A DNA stretch of 64,000 nucleotides. Origin: Chloroflexota bacterium. GTDB lineage: Bacteria > Chloroflexota > Anaerolineae > Anaerolineales > Villigracilaceae. This document shows, one piece after another, positions 7,564 to 14,762 of the stretch; position 1 is the stretch's first letter; each line of letters starts with the position of its first letter. Under the pieces are notes generated by a model, which was not told where the DNA came from, did not search any database, and saw only the letters and a list, made by a program, of their open reading frames with translations. Location: NCBI GenBank assembly GCA_021414245.1, contig JAIOOU010000003.1, forward strand, positions 558,001 through 622,000. The letters run 5' to 3'. Both the position numbers and the translations under genes were made by a program.

Positions 7564-8403
7564 ATGGATATTCGCGCAGGCGTTGTGGTTCTTTCGATCT
7601 TTTCCATCATTGGCGGGTATTATGCGATCCGTGCGGCCATCAAGACCATGCAGACCGCGCGAAAATTAACCTTCTACAGCCTGCGCCGTCAGCATAATGC
7701 CAGCGCGTGGCGGCTGTTGGCGTTGGCCCTGGCCTTGTTCGGCTGCGCTTACTGGCTGCCGTTCTACGGCGAACCGTTGGTGTATGTTTATTTCCCGCCC
7801 TCGCCCACGCCTTCGTTAACTCCGACCATCACCCTGACCCCGACCATTACCCCGACCCCGACCATCACCGTGCCTCCGACCCTGACGATCACGCCGCTCG
7901 TGTCGAATACGCCCACGCTCACCACCACGCCGGCTCTGCCGCTTGCCATCGAGGCGCTCTTCGAGGGACCGGTCACGCCCAACCCGGACGCGGTCTTTAC
8001 CGCCATTCAATTCTCGACTGAATTCGACGGATTGAATCCCGTCAACCCGAAGACTGTTTTTGAACTGCCGATCAAAAAGATGTACGGTGGTTTCGATTAC
8101 AACAACACCCTCCCCGGCGTGCAGTGGACCGCGGTCTGGTACCGGGGCAGCCAGCTGGTTTGCTATGAGACCCAGCCCTGGAACGGCGGCACGGGCGGCA
8201 TCGGCGGGTATACCGAATGCACAGACCCGATTGGCGGCTGGACGGCGGGTTCGTATGAAGTTCAGATCTTTATGGGATATGAATGGAAGGTGGTCGGGCG
8301 CTTTGTGGTGCTCGGCGACCTGGTCACATTAACTCCCACGCCCACACGCACCCTGGTTCCAACATCCACAGGCACACCGTCTGTGACTCCATCCACTCCA
8401 TAG
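7564..8403 (+). CDS. Membrane-anchored protein with Thr-Pro linker, unknown function
   Basis: 279 aa. Residues about 4-25 and 48-66 are hydrophobic helices, placing the rest outside the membrane. Residues about 78-125 form a Thr/Pro-rich linker built of TPTIT, TPTPT and similar units. The following globular part (about 130-255) has Trp, Gly and Tyr-rich strands (VQWTAVWYRGSQLVCYE, GGWTAGSYEVQIFMGYEWKVVGRFVV) that resemble a beta-sandwich; I do not recognise a family. A second Thr/Pro tract ends the protein. Such architecture is typical of Anaerolineae surface proteins. The start at 7564 is chosen because the extended -10 box sits just before it; a longer in-frame start at 7513 would place the promoter inside the gene. 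The thioesterase gene follows 10 bases later. Confidence 0.7.
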   Translation: MDIRAGVVVLSIFSIIGGYYAIRAAIKTMQTARKLTFYSLRRQHNASAWRLLALALALFGCAYWLPFYGEPLVYVYFPPSPTPSLTPTITLTPTITPTPTITVPPTLTITPLVSNTPTLTTTPALPLAIEALFEGPVTPNPDAVFTAIQFSTEFDGLNPVNPKTVFELPIKKMYGGFDYNNTLPGVQWTAVWYRGSQLVCYETQPWNGGTGGIGGYTECTDPIGGWTAGSYEVQIFMGYEWKVVGRFVVLGDLVTLTPTPTRTLVPTSTGTPSVTPSTP

Positions 8404-8413
8404 GTGAACCCCC

Positions 8414-8896
8414 ATGACTGAAAAAGCCTTCCAGGATTATTATCCCGAATACTTCGCGCATTGCTACGGCTGCGGAAGTTTAAATGAGCTTGGGCATCAG
8501 ATCAAAAGTTATTGGGACGGGGATGAATCGGTCTGTCATTTTCAACCCAAGCCGCATCACACGGCCATCCCCGGTTATGTCTATGGAGGACTGCTGGCTT
8601 CGCTGGTGGATTGTCACGGCACGGGCACGGCCGCCGCGGCCGGTTATCGCGCCGAGAATCGCGCCATGGATACCGAACCGCCCCTGCGTTACCTGACCGC
8701 CTCGCTGCATGTGGATTATCTCAAACCGACACCCCTCGGACCCGTGCTCGAAGTCCGCGCGCGGGTCAGGGAAGTCAAGGGGCGCAAAGTGGTCATTGAG
8801 GAATGGATCGTGGTCAACGGGGAGATCACCATCCGCGGGGAAGTGGTGGCCGTGCAGGTACCCGAGAAGATGGTGCAGGAATTATTGGATCGATAA
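8414..8896 (+). CDS. PaaI-like hotdog-fold thioesterase
   Basis: 160 aa with the hotdog-fold layout: CYGCG near the N-terminus, YVYGGLLASLVDCHGTGTAAAA (central helix with the Gly-Gly and Asp typical of PaaI/THEM4-type thioesterases), then YLTASLHVDYLKPTPLG and a strand-rich end (VLEVRARVREVKGRKVVIEEWIV). The family hydrolyses acyl-CoA thioesters in the cytoplasm. The exact acyl group is unknown. The gene follows the membrane protein by 10 bases and is probably cotranscribed with it. It converges on the START-domain gene; the 30-base gap has only a small CCGCG/CGCGG hairpin. Confidence 0.83.
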   Translation: MTEKAFQDYYPEYFAHCYGCGSLNELGHQIKSYWDGDESVCHFQPKPHHTAIPGYVYGGLLASLVDCHGTGTAAAAGYRAENRAMDTEPPLRYLTASLHVDYLKPTPLGPVLEVRARVREVKGRKVVIEEWIVVNGEITIRGEVVAVQVPEKMVQELLDR

Positions 8897-8925
8897 GCCG
8901 CGCATCATAAGACGCGGTCATCAAC

Positions 8926-9318
8926 TTATTTCTTAAAGTGTTCCCTCATCGGCTTGAAGTAAAAATCCTCCCAGCCTTTTTTATAGCTGTCCGCCTGGCC
9001 TTCCGGGATGTTGGAATGGTTGATCGTTAATTTGGTCTTGCCGTGCTCCTCCTGCAGGAGCACTTCTACGATCGAATCCTCAACCTCTTCCGGAAATTCG
9101 CCTGTGCGCCAGGCCTGCAGGATCCTGCGGTTTGGCTCCAGTTCCAAAAACATGCCCCAGATATAACCATCCCAGGCGCTGAAATCCCCGTTCATGACCC
9201 CGTCCACTTTGGCGGGGCTGCCGGTCAGGGCACTGTGTCCCTCGCTGGTGAGCCATGCCTTGTAAATGGCCTCCGGCTTTGCGTTGATCGTAACGGTAAG
9301 TGTGAAATGGTTTTTCAT
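8926..9318 (-). CDS. AHSA1/START-like (SRPBCC) domain protein
   Basis: 130 aa. FTLTVTINAKPEAIYKAWLTSEGHSALTG at the N-terminus, a central beta-sheet (YIWGMFLELEPNRRILQAWRTG, VEVLLQE, KTKLTINHSNIP) and a C-terminal amphipathic helix ending KGWEDFYFKPMREHF give the helix-grip fold of the activator-of-Hsp90-ATPase-like SRPBCC group. These small proteins bind hydrophobic ligands or act as stress-linked accessory proteins; no specific role can be assigned. It is the last gene of the SPFH-psuG operon, 9 bases after psuG. Confidence 0.8.
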   Translation of the reverse strand: MKNHFTLTVTINAKPEAIYKAWLTSEGHSALTGSPAKVDGVMNGDFSAWDGYIWGMFLELEPNRRILQAWRTGEFPEEVEDSIVEVLLQEEHGKTKLTINHSNIPEGQADSYKKGWEDFYFKPMREHFKK

Positions 9319-9327
9319 GGTCTGCCT

Positions 9328-10269
9328 CTAGATCGCCCAGGCTTTCTTTTTCGCATCCATCGCGCCCGCGATCTGGGCGGCGAGACGGGCGTTGTTCAAC
9401 AATAAAGCCAGATTGGTGCGCAGGGATTTTCCACCCGTCAATTCGCTGATGCGGCCCAGCAGGAACGGGGTCAGTTTCTGTCCGTGGATGCCCTGGGCGA
9501 CGGCTTCCGCCGAGGCTTTTGCAATGATCGGGTCCATTTCAGACTTGGGAACTGCCTGCGTTTCAGGGACAGGGTTCGTGACCAGCACGGCGCTGCGCAT
9601 GCCAAGATCCCAGTGCGCCCTGGCGAATTCCGCGATCTCTTCGGGCGAATCCAGGCGCACGCTTACGCCCAGTCCGCTTTCGCGGGAGTAAAAGGCGGGG
9701 AACTCATCGGTGCGGTATCCGACCACCGGCACCCCCATGGTTTCCAGATATTCAAGCGTGGCGGGCAGGTCCAGGATGGCCTTTGCCCCGGCGCATACCA
9801 CGATCATGGGGATGTTGGACAGGGCGTGCAGGTCGGTCGAAATGTCAAAGGAGGATTCCTTGTGCACTCCGCCGATCCCGCCGGTTGCAAATACTTTTAT
9901 TCCCGCCATTTGGCAGGCGAACATGGTACCGGCCACGGTGGTGCCGCCGTCCATTTTTTTGACGCGGGCGGTGGCGAAGTCACGGTGGCTGACTTTCAGC
10001 ACCGGCTGTGCTTTCGAAAGCCCGCTCAGTTCCTCGTCTGAGAGACCGACCCGGATCTTTCCTTTGATCAGGGCGATGGTGGCGGGAGTCGCCCCGGCTG
10101 TGCGGACCTGTTTTTCCATCTCGCGCGCCAGCTCCAGATTTTGGGGTTGTGGAAGCCCGTGGGTGATGACGGTGGATTCAAAGGCGACGACCGGGGCGCC
10201 CATGGCGAGCGCGCGGGAAATTTCAAGGGTGATGTCGAGGGCGGTGTTTTTCACGGTGTTTATATCCAA
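9328..10269 (-). CDS. psuG: Pseudouridine-5'-phosphate glycosidase
   Basis: 313 aa. The enzyme reversibly splits pseudouridine 5'-phosphate into uracil and ribose 5-phosphate, the second step of pseudouridine breakdown. Characteristic stretches are VVAFESTVITHGLP, GATPATIALIKGKIRVGL, GGTTVAGTMFA, KVFATGGIGGVHK, and VVCAGAKAILDLPATLEYLET, spanning the whole family length. No PfkB-type pseudouridine kinase (psuK) is adjacent. The start is unclear: TTG at 10267-10269 overlaps the upstream stop by 10 bases, while a GTG at 10252-10254 also fits; neither has a clear ribosome binding site, suggesting translational coupling to the upstream SPFH-like gene. Confidence 0.9.
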   Translation of the reverse strand: MDINTVKNTALDITLEISRALAMGAPVVAFESTVITHGLPQPQNLELAREMEKQVRTAGATPATIALIKGKIRVGLSDEELSGLSKAQPVLKVSHRDFATARVKKMDGGTTVAGTMFACQMAGIKVFATGGIGGVHKESSFDISTDLHALSNIPMIVVCAGAKAILDLPATLEYLETMGVPVVGYRTDEFPAFYSRESGLGVSVRLDSPEEIAEFARAHWDLGMRSAVLVTNPVPETQAVPKSEMDPIIAKASAEAVAQGIHGQKLTPFLLGRISELTGGKSLRTNLALLLNNARLAAQIAGAMDAKKKAWAI

Positions 10270-11843
10270 TGGTTGGTGAGATAGGAGATGTCGAACAGGG
10301 CCTTTTCGATGTGCGCCAGTTCACCCACTTTTTCGTGGGCCGGCCGTCCGTCCTGTTCGATGATTTGTTTTGCGGCGCGCAGTTCCTTGCGGAAGGCATT
10401 CAGCATTTCCTGGGCCACGCTGCGCGAATCCTTGCCGGTCGTTTCGCGCTGAAATAATTTACGGGCCAGTTCGGAGTTCGTGGCCAGTTCGGGGTTGGCG
10501 TTCATGAGCGCGGCCACTTCCTTCTCCGTCATTCTGCGCGGGACGGAAGGTCCGCTTTGAAAGCTCTTCACGATCACCTCGTCAACCAGCTTGACGATCT
10601 CTTCCATTTCATGTTGTTTCCGGGAGCGGTCGACGGCGGCCTGTTTCTTTATATTTTCACGTGAAAGGTTCCAGGCTTCCTTGTGTTTTTCCAGGACCTG
10701 CTGGCTGTTAGGGAATTGCCAGGTGCCGATGTCGATCCATTCGATGGAAATGCCGGTCCGCGCCGCCTTCTCCCTGAAATTGGCATCGAAGAAACGCGCG
10801 GTGATCTTTGTGCGTGATTCAAAGTTGGGGGCGGCCGGTTCATTTTGGGATCCCGCAGCGGCCTGGTGGCCGGTCAACTCCACGCGCATTTTGGTGAGAT
10901 TCTGATCGGCCGTGGAAAGATTGTCGATCTCCTTCTGGCTGATGCTGGCCAGGATCTCGCTTAAGGTATGCGAGGTGATCAATTGCTCCAGCTCGGTGAC
11001 CACCAGGGGAATGGCGGTCGTATCCCACGGGAAACCGATCCCGGTTTGAACGGCGGGCGCGGGGGTGATGATGGTCTGATTGTAGACCAGTCTTCGCACA
11101 GCGCTTTCATCGAACTGATAAGCCTCGCCCTGCACCCTGTCCTCTTCGGGTTGTGGTTTGCGCAGCAGGCTGAAGATGACCTTGATGTCCTGCGCTTCGA
11201 TCGGGATGCCGTCCTTGGTGCGTGATTTTACGGTGATTCCGCTCACGAACTGGTCGCGCAGGTTGATAATGGCATATTCGCGTTTGCCGGCTTCATCCTT
11301 GTTTCCAATTTCGCGCAGGCGTTCGAAGCGGCCCAGTTTCCATTCCTCGGTGCGGGGGTGGATCACCTTGGGCTCGCCGGTTACCTTTTCGAGCAGGGCC
11401 ACACTGTCCAAATTGACCTGGATGGACCCCGGACCACCGATCAGAATGAGCGGTGAGGTTTCGTCCTCTTTCTTGATCCGGCCATCGTCGATTGTGATCT
11501 TTTCCTTTCCATAACCAAAGGCCACATTTTCGAGAAATTCAGCGGCAAGCGCATCGTTTCCGAGTTCATAAACATCGTCGAGATAGACGGCCGCCATTCG
11601 CCGGGCGAGACGGTAGGCGATGAAGAACAGGGGAATATATTTCAGGAAACTCAAGCCGATGATCACGGCCACGTGCAGTTGTTTCTGAACCCCGAACAGG
11701 GTTAGGATCATGCTAAAGCCGCTCAGGATCAACCAGAGCGCCAGGCCGGCCAGGATCCGCCAGCGATTTCGGAACCCCACGCTTTTATCGCTTAAGCCAA
11801 AGATCATGGAGGCCGCTTCATCGCGTTGACTTCTTTTTTTCAT
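10260..11843 (-). CDS. SPFH/band-7-like membrane protein, paralogue of the upstream gene
   Basis: 527 aa. Two N-terminal helices (about residues 27-47 and 57-77) are followed by a cytoplasmic or surface domain containing LILIGGPGSIQVNLDSVALLEK, YAIINLRDQFVSGITVKSRTKDGIPIEAQDIKVIFSLLR and, later, a segment RTGISIEWIDIGTW ahead of a long charged helix-rich region. This order (GPG loop, inner strand, DG-I-v.a motif, GI...v...I) resembles the SPFH/prohibitin domain of membrane scaffolding proteins, which form rings and can hold proteases. It shares the same plan with the gene at 11840-13276, and the two overlap by four bases (ATGA), implying a hetero-oligomer. Family call is by pattern only. Confidence 0.6.
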   Translation of the reverse strand: MKKRSQRDEAASMIFGLSDKSVGFRNRWRILAGLALWLILSGFSMILTLFGVQKQLHVAVIIGLSFLKYIPLFFIAYRLARRMAAVYLDDVYELGNDALAAEFLENVAFGYGKEKITIDDGRIKKEDETSPLILIGGPGSIQVNLDSVALLEKVTGEPKVIHPRTEEWKLGRFERLREIGNKDEAGKREYAIINLRDQFVSGITVKSRTKDGIPIEAQDIKVIFSLLRKPQPEEDRVQGEAYQFDESAVRRLVYNQTIITPAPAVQTGIGFPWDTTAIPLVVTELEQLITSHTLSEILASISQKEIDNLSTADQNLTKMRVELTGHQAAAGSQNEPAAPNFESRTKITARFFDANFREKAARTGISIEWIDIGTWQFPNSQQVLEKHKEAWNLSRENIKKQAAVDRSRKQHEMEEIVKLVDEVIVKSFQSGPSVPRRMTEKEVAALMNANPELATNSELARKLFQRETTGKDSRSVAQEMLNAFRKELRAAKQIIEQDGRPAHEKVGELAHIEKALFDISYLTNHWI

Positions 11844-13276
11844 GGCTTATCCCCCGGGTGGATCCTGGGTCCCGTGCCATCCGGGTTGTTGTCGAGCAGC
11901 CATTTCCAAACATCGTCCAGCTTTCTTAGCTCCGCTTCCATCTCCGTGTTGGCATTGCTTTCACTGAGGAGGTAATCCTTCAGCGGCAGGATCAGCAGCT
12001 GCAACGTCTTGAACGGGTTTTGCTGGGGTTGTTTGTTTGTGACATGGAATGGCATGGACGCGATCCGGGCGAAGGTCTTGCTGGCTTCGTCGCGGGCGGC
12101 GGTCTCGATCAGGGTTTCTTTTTCCTTTAATTGCTGGGCTTCCTTTTTGGCGAGGGTCAGCCATTCCGCGCTCCACTGCTCGATGTGCTGTTTTTCGATC
12201 TCGGATTCAAAGGAGACATTGTGAATGCGCACCTCCATGATCTCGAGTCCGCGCGATTCCAGCTGCCTGAACTCCAGGCTTTCCTGCCATTCACCGGTTG
12301 GAAGTCCCGTATCATCCAGCGCCACCGCGTCCTTTTGGCGGACCCGTTTGTTGATCATGTCTTCAATGGTCTGCAGGCCGCTGACGCCGGTGGAGGTGAA
12401 GAGATCACCCAGTTTAAACTTCCGGATGTATTCGCGCCACAGATTGACAACCAGGTGCGCGGGAAGTTTGTTCCATTCCATGCGGACTTTGCTGTTGTCC
12501 GCGGTGCCCAGCTGAACCACCTCGCGCGTGATGGCATTGCGCACCGATTCCGGGTCGAACTCATACTCGGTCGTGACGCCGCTTTCCGTGGGACGGTTCT
12601 CCACCGGACGTTTGATCCTGAATTTGATGCTGATGGTCGGGACGATCTCAAAACCATCGCGGGTCAGGCCATTGGTTTGCTGGCGGCTCTTCTGCGGGTC
12701 AAGACCGGGTTTCGGCGCCGAAGCCGGATTAAGGAAAGGCTGCTCGCTTGCGAGCGGACCGATGAACTGCCACTGGGCCCGAAGGTCAACACTCCCGGCA
12801 ACATACTCATTGTGATGTTCGCCGTTCTTTTTGTAGCTTTTGGTGAATACGACACCGGGTCCGATTGTATCCTTGATCTCGGTGTCCGTACGCAGGACGG
12901 CCGCACTGGCCGTATCCAGAACGATCAGGCCCGGACCGTGCTTGTCCGCTTCGCCTTCGTGCTCGATCACACGGCCATTCTTGATGAAGAGCGCGGGGCC
13001 GCGGTTGCTGCCGTCGAAGTTTTTAACCCGGCTGTAGATCTCCTGCCGGTGTTTTGGGTTTTGAATCGGGAGAATGAATTGGGAGAAGAAATAGATCAGG
13101 CGGTCGAGCAGCAGGTAGGCAACTACCAGGTCCACGGCGAAAAGCGCCAGACTGACATAATAATTAAATGGAATGCCTGCCGCCCACACCACGATATGCC
13201 AGAACGCGCTGGTCATCAGGATCACGCTGACCGGGCCCTTCACGAACCCGATAAATCCACTCGACTTGTTTCGCAT
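11840..13276 (-). CDS. SPFH/band-7-like membrane protein, first gene of operon
   Basis: 478 aa. Two hydrophobic helices near residues 15-35 and 38-60, then IKNGRVIEHEGEADKHGPGLIVLDTASAAVLRTDTEIKD, VDLRAQ, and TRDGFEIVPTISIKFRIKR, the pattern of an SPFH domain, followed by RGLEIMEVRIHNVSFE and a coiled-coil-like charged helix (EKQHIEQWSAEWLTLAKKEAQQLK...). SPFH proteins (stomatin, prohibitin, HflK/HflC) organise membrane microdomains and regulate membrane proteases; the tandem arrangement here mimics hflK-hflC but the sequences are much longer and distinct. Four-base overlap with the downstream paralogue. A TAGAAT -10 box 9 bases before the ATG suggests leaderless transcription, back-to-back with the PHP gene promoter. 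Confidence 0.6.
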   Translation of the reverse strand: MRNKSSGFIGFVKGPVSVILMTSAFWHIVVWAAGIPFNYYVSLALFAVDLVVAYLLLDRLIYFFSQFILPIQNPKHRQEIYSRVKNFDGSNRGPALFIKNGRVIEHEGEADKHGPGLIVLDTASAAVLRTDTEIKDTIGPGVVFTKSYKKNGEHHNEYVAGSVDLRAQWQFIGPLASEQPFLNPASAPKPGLDPQKSRQQTNGLTRDGFEIVPTISIKFRIKRPVENRPTESGVTTEYEFDPESVRNAITREVVQLGTADNSKVRMEWNKLPAHLVVNLWREYIRKFKLGDLFTSTGVSGLQTIEDMINKRVRQKDAVALDDTGLPTGEWQESLEFRQLESRGLEIMEVRIHNVSFESEIEKQHIEQWSAEWLTLAKKEAQQLKEKETLIETAARDEASKTFARIASMPFHVTNKQPQQNPFKTLQLLILPLKDYLLSESNANTEMEAELRKLDDVWKWLLDNNPDGTGPRIHPGDKP

Positions 13277-13285
13277 ATGGATTTG

Positions 13286-13291
13286 ATTCTA
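13286..13291 (-). promoter_or_regulatory. -10 box (TAGAAT) 9 bases before SPFH operon start
   Basis: TAGAAT on the minus strand, one mismatch from consensus, with the ATG 9 bases downstream and no ribosome binding site between. Confidence 0.45.
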
Positions 13292-13327
13292 AAGCAAAAT
13301 ACTGCAATCCGGCAAACGAGTTCTGGG

Positions 13328-13333
13328 TACAAT
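13328..13333 (+). promoter_or_regulatory. -10 box (TACAAT) abutting the PHP gene ribosome binding site
   Basis: TACAAT is followed directly by GGAGGC and then the ATG at 13340, so the -10 box ends 6 bases before the start. If used, the GGAGG would not be in the mRNA; alternatively transcription starts further upstream. Confidence 0.45.
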
Positions 13334-13339
13334 GGAGGC

Positions 13340-13993
13340 ATGACCCTCTCCGTTGAATTTCACTGCCATACCCACGCATCTAGGGATTCCCTGACCCGTC
13401 CGGCGGACCTCGTTGCTGCGGCGCGGCGCAAAGGCATCGACCGGGTGGTGGTCACAGACCATAACTCGATCGCGGGTGCCCTCGAGGCGCAGGCTATCGA
13501 TCCGGAGCGGATCATTATCGGAGAGGAAATTATGACCACGAAGGGCGAGATCCTGGCTTCCTTCGTGAAGCACGAGATCCCGGCTGGTCTGACGCCGCAA
13601 GAAACGATCCGGCGTTTGAAGGAGCAGGGTGCCTTTATCAGCGTATCCCATCCATTCGATGAGATGCGCAAGGGGGCCTGGAGGCGGGAGGATTTGTTGG
13701 AGATCCTGCCCTTTGTGGATGCCGTCGAAGTCTTTAATTCTCGCTGCATGCTGGCACGCTTCAATACTTTGGCCGGGGAATTTGCAGAGAGGCATGGCCT
13801 GCCCGGCACGGTGGGTTCGGATGCGCATGCTGCTTTTGAGCTGGGCCGGTCCCTCCTTTTGATGGAGCCGTTCACGGGTCCGGAGGAGATGCGCAGGGCC
13901 ATTCGGTCGGCGGAAATGAAAGTCAGGCGGTCATCCTTGGGGGTGCATTTGCTGTCCCGTTATGCGTCCCTGATTCGGGGAATTAAATCTTGA
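13340..13993 (+). CDS. PHP-domain phosphoesterase
   Basis: 217 aa. The metal-binding motifs of the PHP fold are all visible: EFHCHTHAS at the N-terminus, VVVTDHNSIAGALEA, the conserved Glu in IIIGEEI, the His in ISVSHPFDE, and TVGSDAHAAFELG. PHP enzymes are cytoplasmic trinuclear-metal phosphoesterases; free-standing members like this act on 3',5'-nucleotide bisphosphates or histidinol phosphate, and the substrate here is open. The frame is open far upstream, but GGAGG just before the ATG at 13340 and the start of the PHP fold there fix the start. Monocistronic, ending just before the cspA promoter. Confidence 0.87.
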   Translation: MTLSVEFHCHTHASRDSLTRPADLVAAARRKGIDRVVVTDHNSIAGALEAQAIDPERIIIGEEIMTTKGEILASFVKHEIPAGLTPQETIRRLKEQGAFISVSHPFDEMRKGAWRREDLLEILPFVDAVEVFNSRCMLARFNTLAGEFAERHGLPGTVGSDAHAAFELGRSLLLMEPFTGPEEMRRAIRSAEMKVRRSSLGVHLLSRYASLIRGIKS

Positions 13994-14016
13994 CATCTTA
14001 ATTTTGGCATGATAAT
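13990..14016 (+). promoter_or_regulatory. cspA promoter (TTGACA / GATAAT)
   Basis: A perfect -35 TTGACA at 13990-13995 overlaps the end of the PHP gene and is followed after 15 bases by GATAAT (14011-14016). This predicts a leader of about 75 bases. Confidence 0.6.
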
Positions 14017-14030
14017 CTTGCGCCTACGAG

Positions 14031-14065
14031 CCCGGGTCGCCTTTGAAAGCGTGAAGGCGGACGGG
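14031..14065 (+). promoter_or_regulatory. Structured 5' leader hairpin of cspA
   Basis: CCCG (14031-14034) pairs with CGGG (14062-14065) and GCCTT (14039-14043) with AAGGC (14054-14058), forming a two-part stem in the predicted cspA leader. Long structured leaders are known to control cold-shock mRNA stability and translation. Confidence 0.5.
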
Positions 14066-14096
14066 CAAATAACTTTAAGAGCAGGAGTTGTGAAAG

Positions 14097-14309
14097 ATGT
14101 CCGAGCGTTTTGTTGGAACCGTTAAGTGGTTCAATGCGACAAAAGGGTATGGCTTCATCGGGTATGAAGGCGGAGAGGATGTGTTCGTGCATTTCACCGC
14201 CATCCAGAGCGATGGATACCGCAAGCTGGAAGCCGAGCAAAAGGTGGAGTTCTCCATCGAAGACGGCCCCAAGGGTTTGCAGGCCGCCAATGTCGTTCCG
14301 CTCTCGTAA
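14097..14309 (+). CDS. cspA: Cold-shock domain protein
   Basis: 70 aa, the standard length for a single cold-shock domain. [19 protein letters not shown] contains RNP1 (KGYGFI) and DVFVHF is RNP2; aromatic nucleic-acid-binding residues are all present. The protein binds single-stranded RNA/DNA and acts as an RNA chaperone. AGGAG lies 10 bases before the ATG. The gene has its own promoter, a structured leader and its own terminator, so it is an independent unit. Confidence 0.95.
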   Translation: MSERFVGTVKWFNATKGYGFIGYEGGEDVFVHFTAIQSDGYRKLEAEQKVEFSIEDGPKGLQAANVVPLS

Positions 14310-14344
14310 GACCAGGCCCCAGGCTTGATGTTTTGCGACCAAAT

Positions 14345-14375
14345 AGAGCTGCCGGAAGGCGGCTCCATTTTTTTA
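14345..14375 (+). terminator. Terminator after cspA
   Basis: GAGCTGCC (14346-14353) pairs with GGCGGCTC (14358-14365), loop GGAA, followed by a run of seven T's. Confidence 0.85.
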
Positions 14376-14433
14376 CAGGGGAATTCCGGCAAGATGGTTA
14401 CATCTGTTACTACCCAAGCGCAGCCCGTGGTCC

Positions 14434-14439
14434 TATAAT
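14434..14439 (+). promoter_or_regulatory. Candidate -10 box (TATAAT) for the electron-transfer operon
   Basis: Perfect TATAAT 57 bases before the proposed TTG start of the ferredoxin gene; no convincing -35 box at 17 bases. Confidence 0.35.
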
Positions 14440-14495
14440 CCCTGACAAGCGTAACTTATTTGGGACTTTCGCGACTAATAATTGACGGAGGATAT

Positions 14496-14762
14496 TTGTC
14501 CTTTCTAAATCATTTCAAAAATGATGCGAATCGCCGCACCGCATTGTATGCCGGACATGTGGTCGCGGATCCTTCGCGTTGTGTGCAGTGCGGCATCTGC
14601 AGCTACAACTGCCCGATCGGCATCGATGTCCGTGCGCACGTCTGGCGGGATGAGGCTGTGATCAAGAGCGAATGCCTGACCTGCGGGGAATGCGTGGCAC
14701 GCTGTCCGCGCGGGGTGTTGAGCTTCGTGCAGACTGACCTGTTCGAACGGAGGGCAGGATGA
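14496..14762 (+). CDS. 2[4Fe-4S] ferredoxin-like protein
   Basis: 88 aa from a TTG at 14496-14498, chosen because GGAGG lies 5 bases upstream; no ATG fits. Two cluster motifs, CVQCGICSYNCP and CLTCGECVARCP, give eight cysteines for two [4Fe-4S] clusters, with about 20 residues between them. It resembles the iron-sulfur domain of heterodisulfide-reductase C and glycerol-3-phosphate dehydrogenase C subunits more than a soluble clostridial ferredoxin (inference). First gene of a four-gene operon; its end overlaps the next start by four bases (ATGA), so it likely pairs directly with the FAD oxidoreductase as electron donor or acceptor. Confidence 0.85.
   Translation: MSFLNHFKNDANRRTALYAGHVVADPSRCVQCGICSYNCPIGIDVRAHVWRDEAVIKSECLTCGECVARCPRGVLSFVQTDLFERRAG

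Noticed and set aside
7790-7930. Possible tandem-repeat or CRISPR-like array (ACC CCG ACC units)
   Set aside because: It encodes the Thr-Pro linker of the membrane protein; there are no spacers and the units are codon-level low complexity.
8898-8920. CCGCG/CGCGG hairpin between convergent genes as a terminator
   Set aside because: Five-base stem with a long loop and no T run; too weak to call.
12131-13339. Upstream extension of the PHP-domain gene
   Set aside because: It runs antisense through the SPFH-like gene; the PHP fold and the GGAGG site start at 13340.
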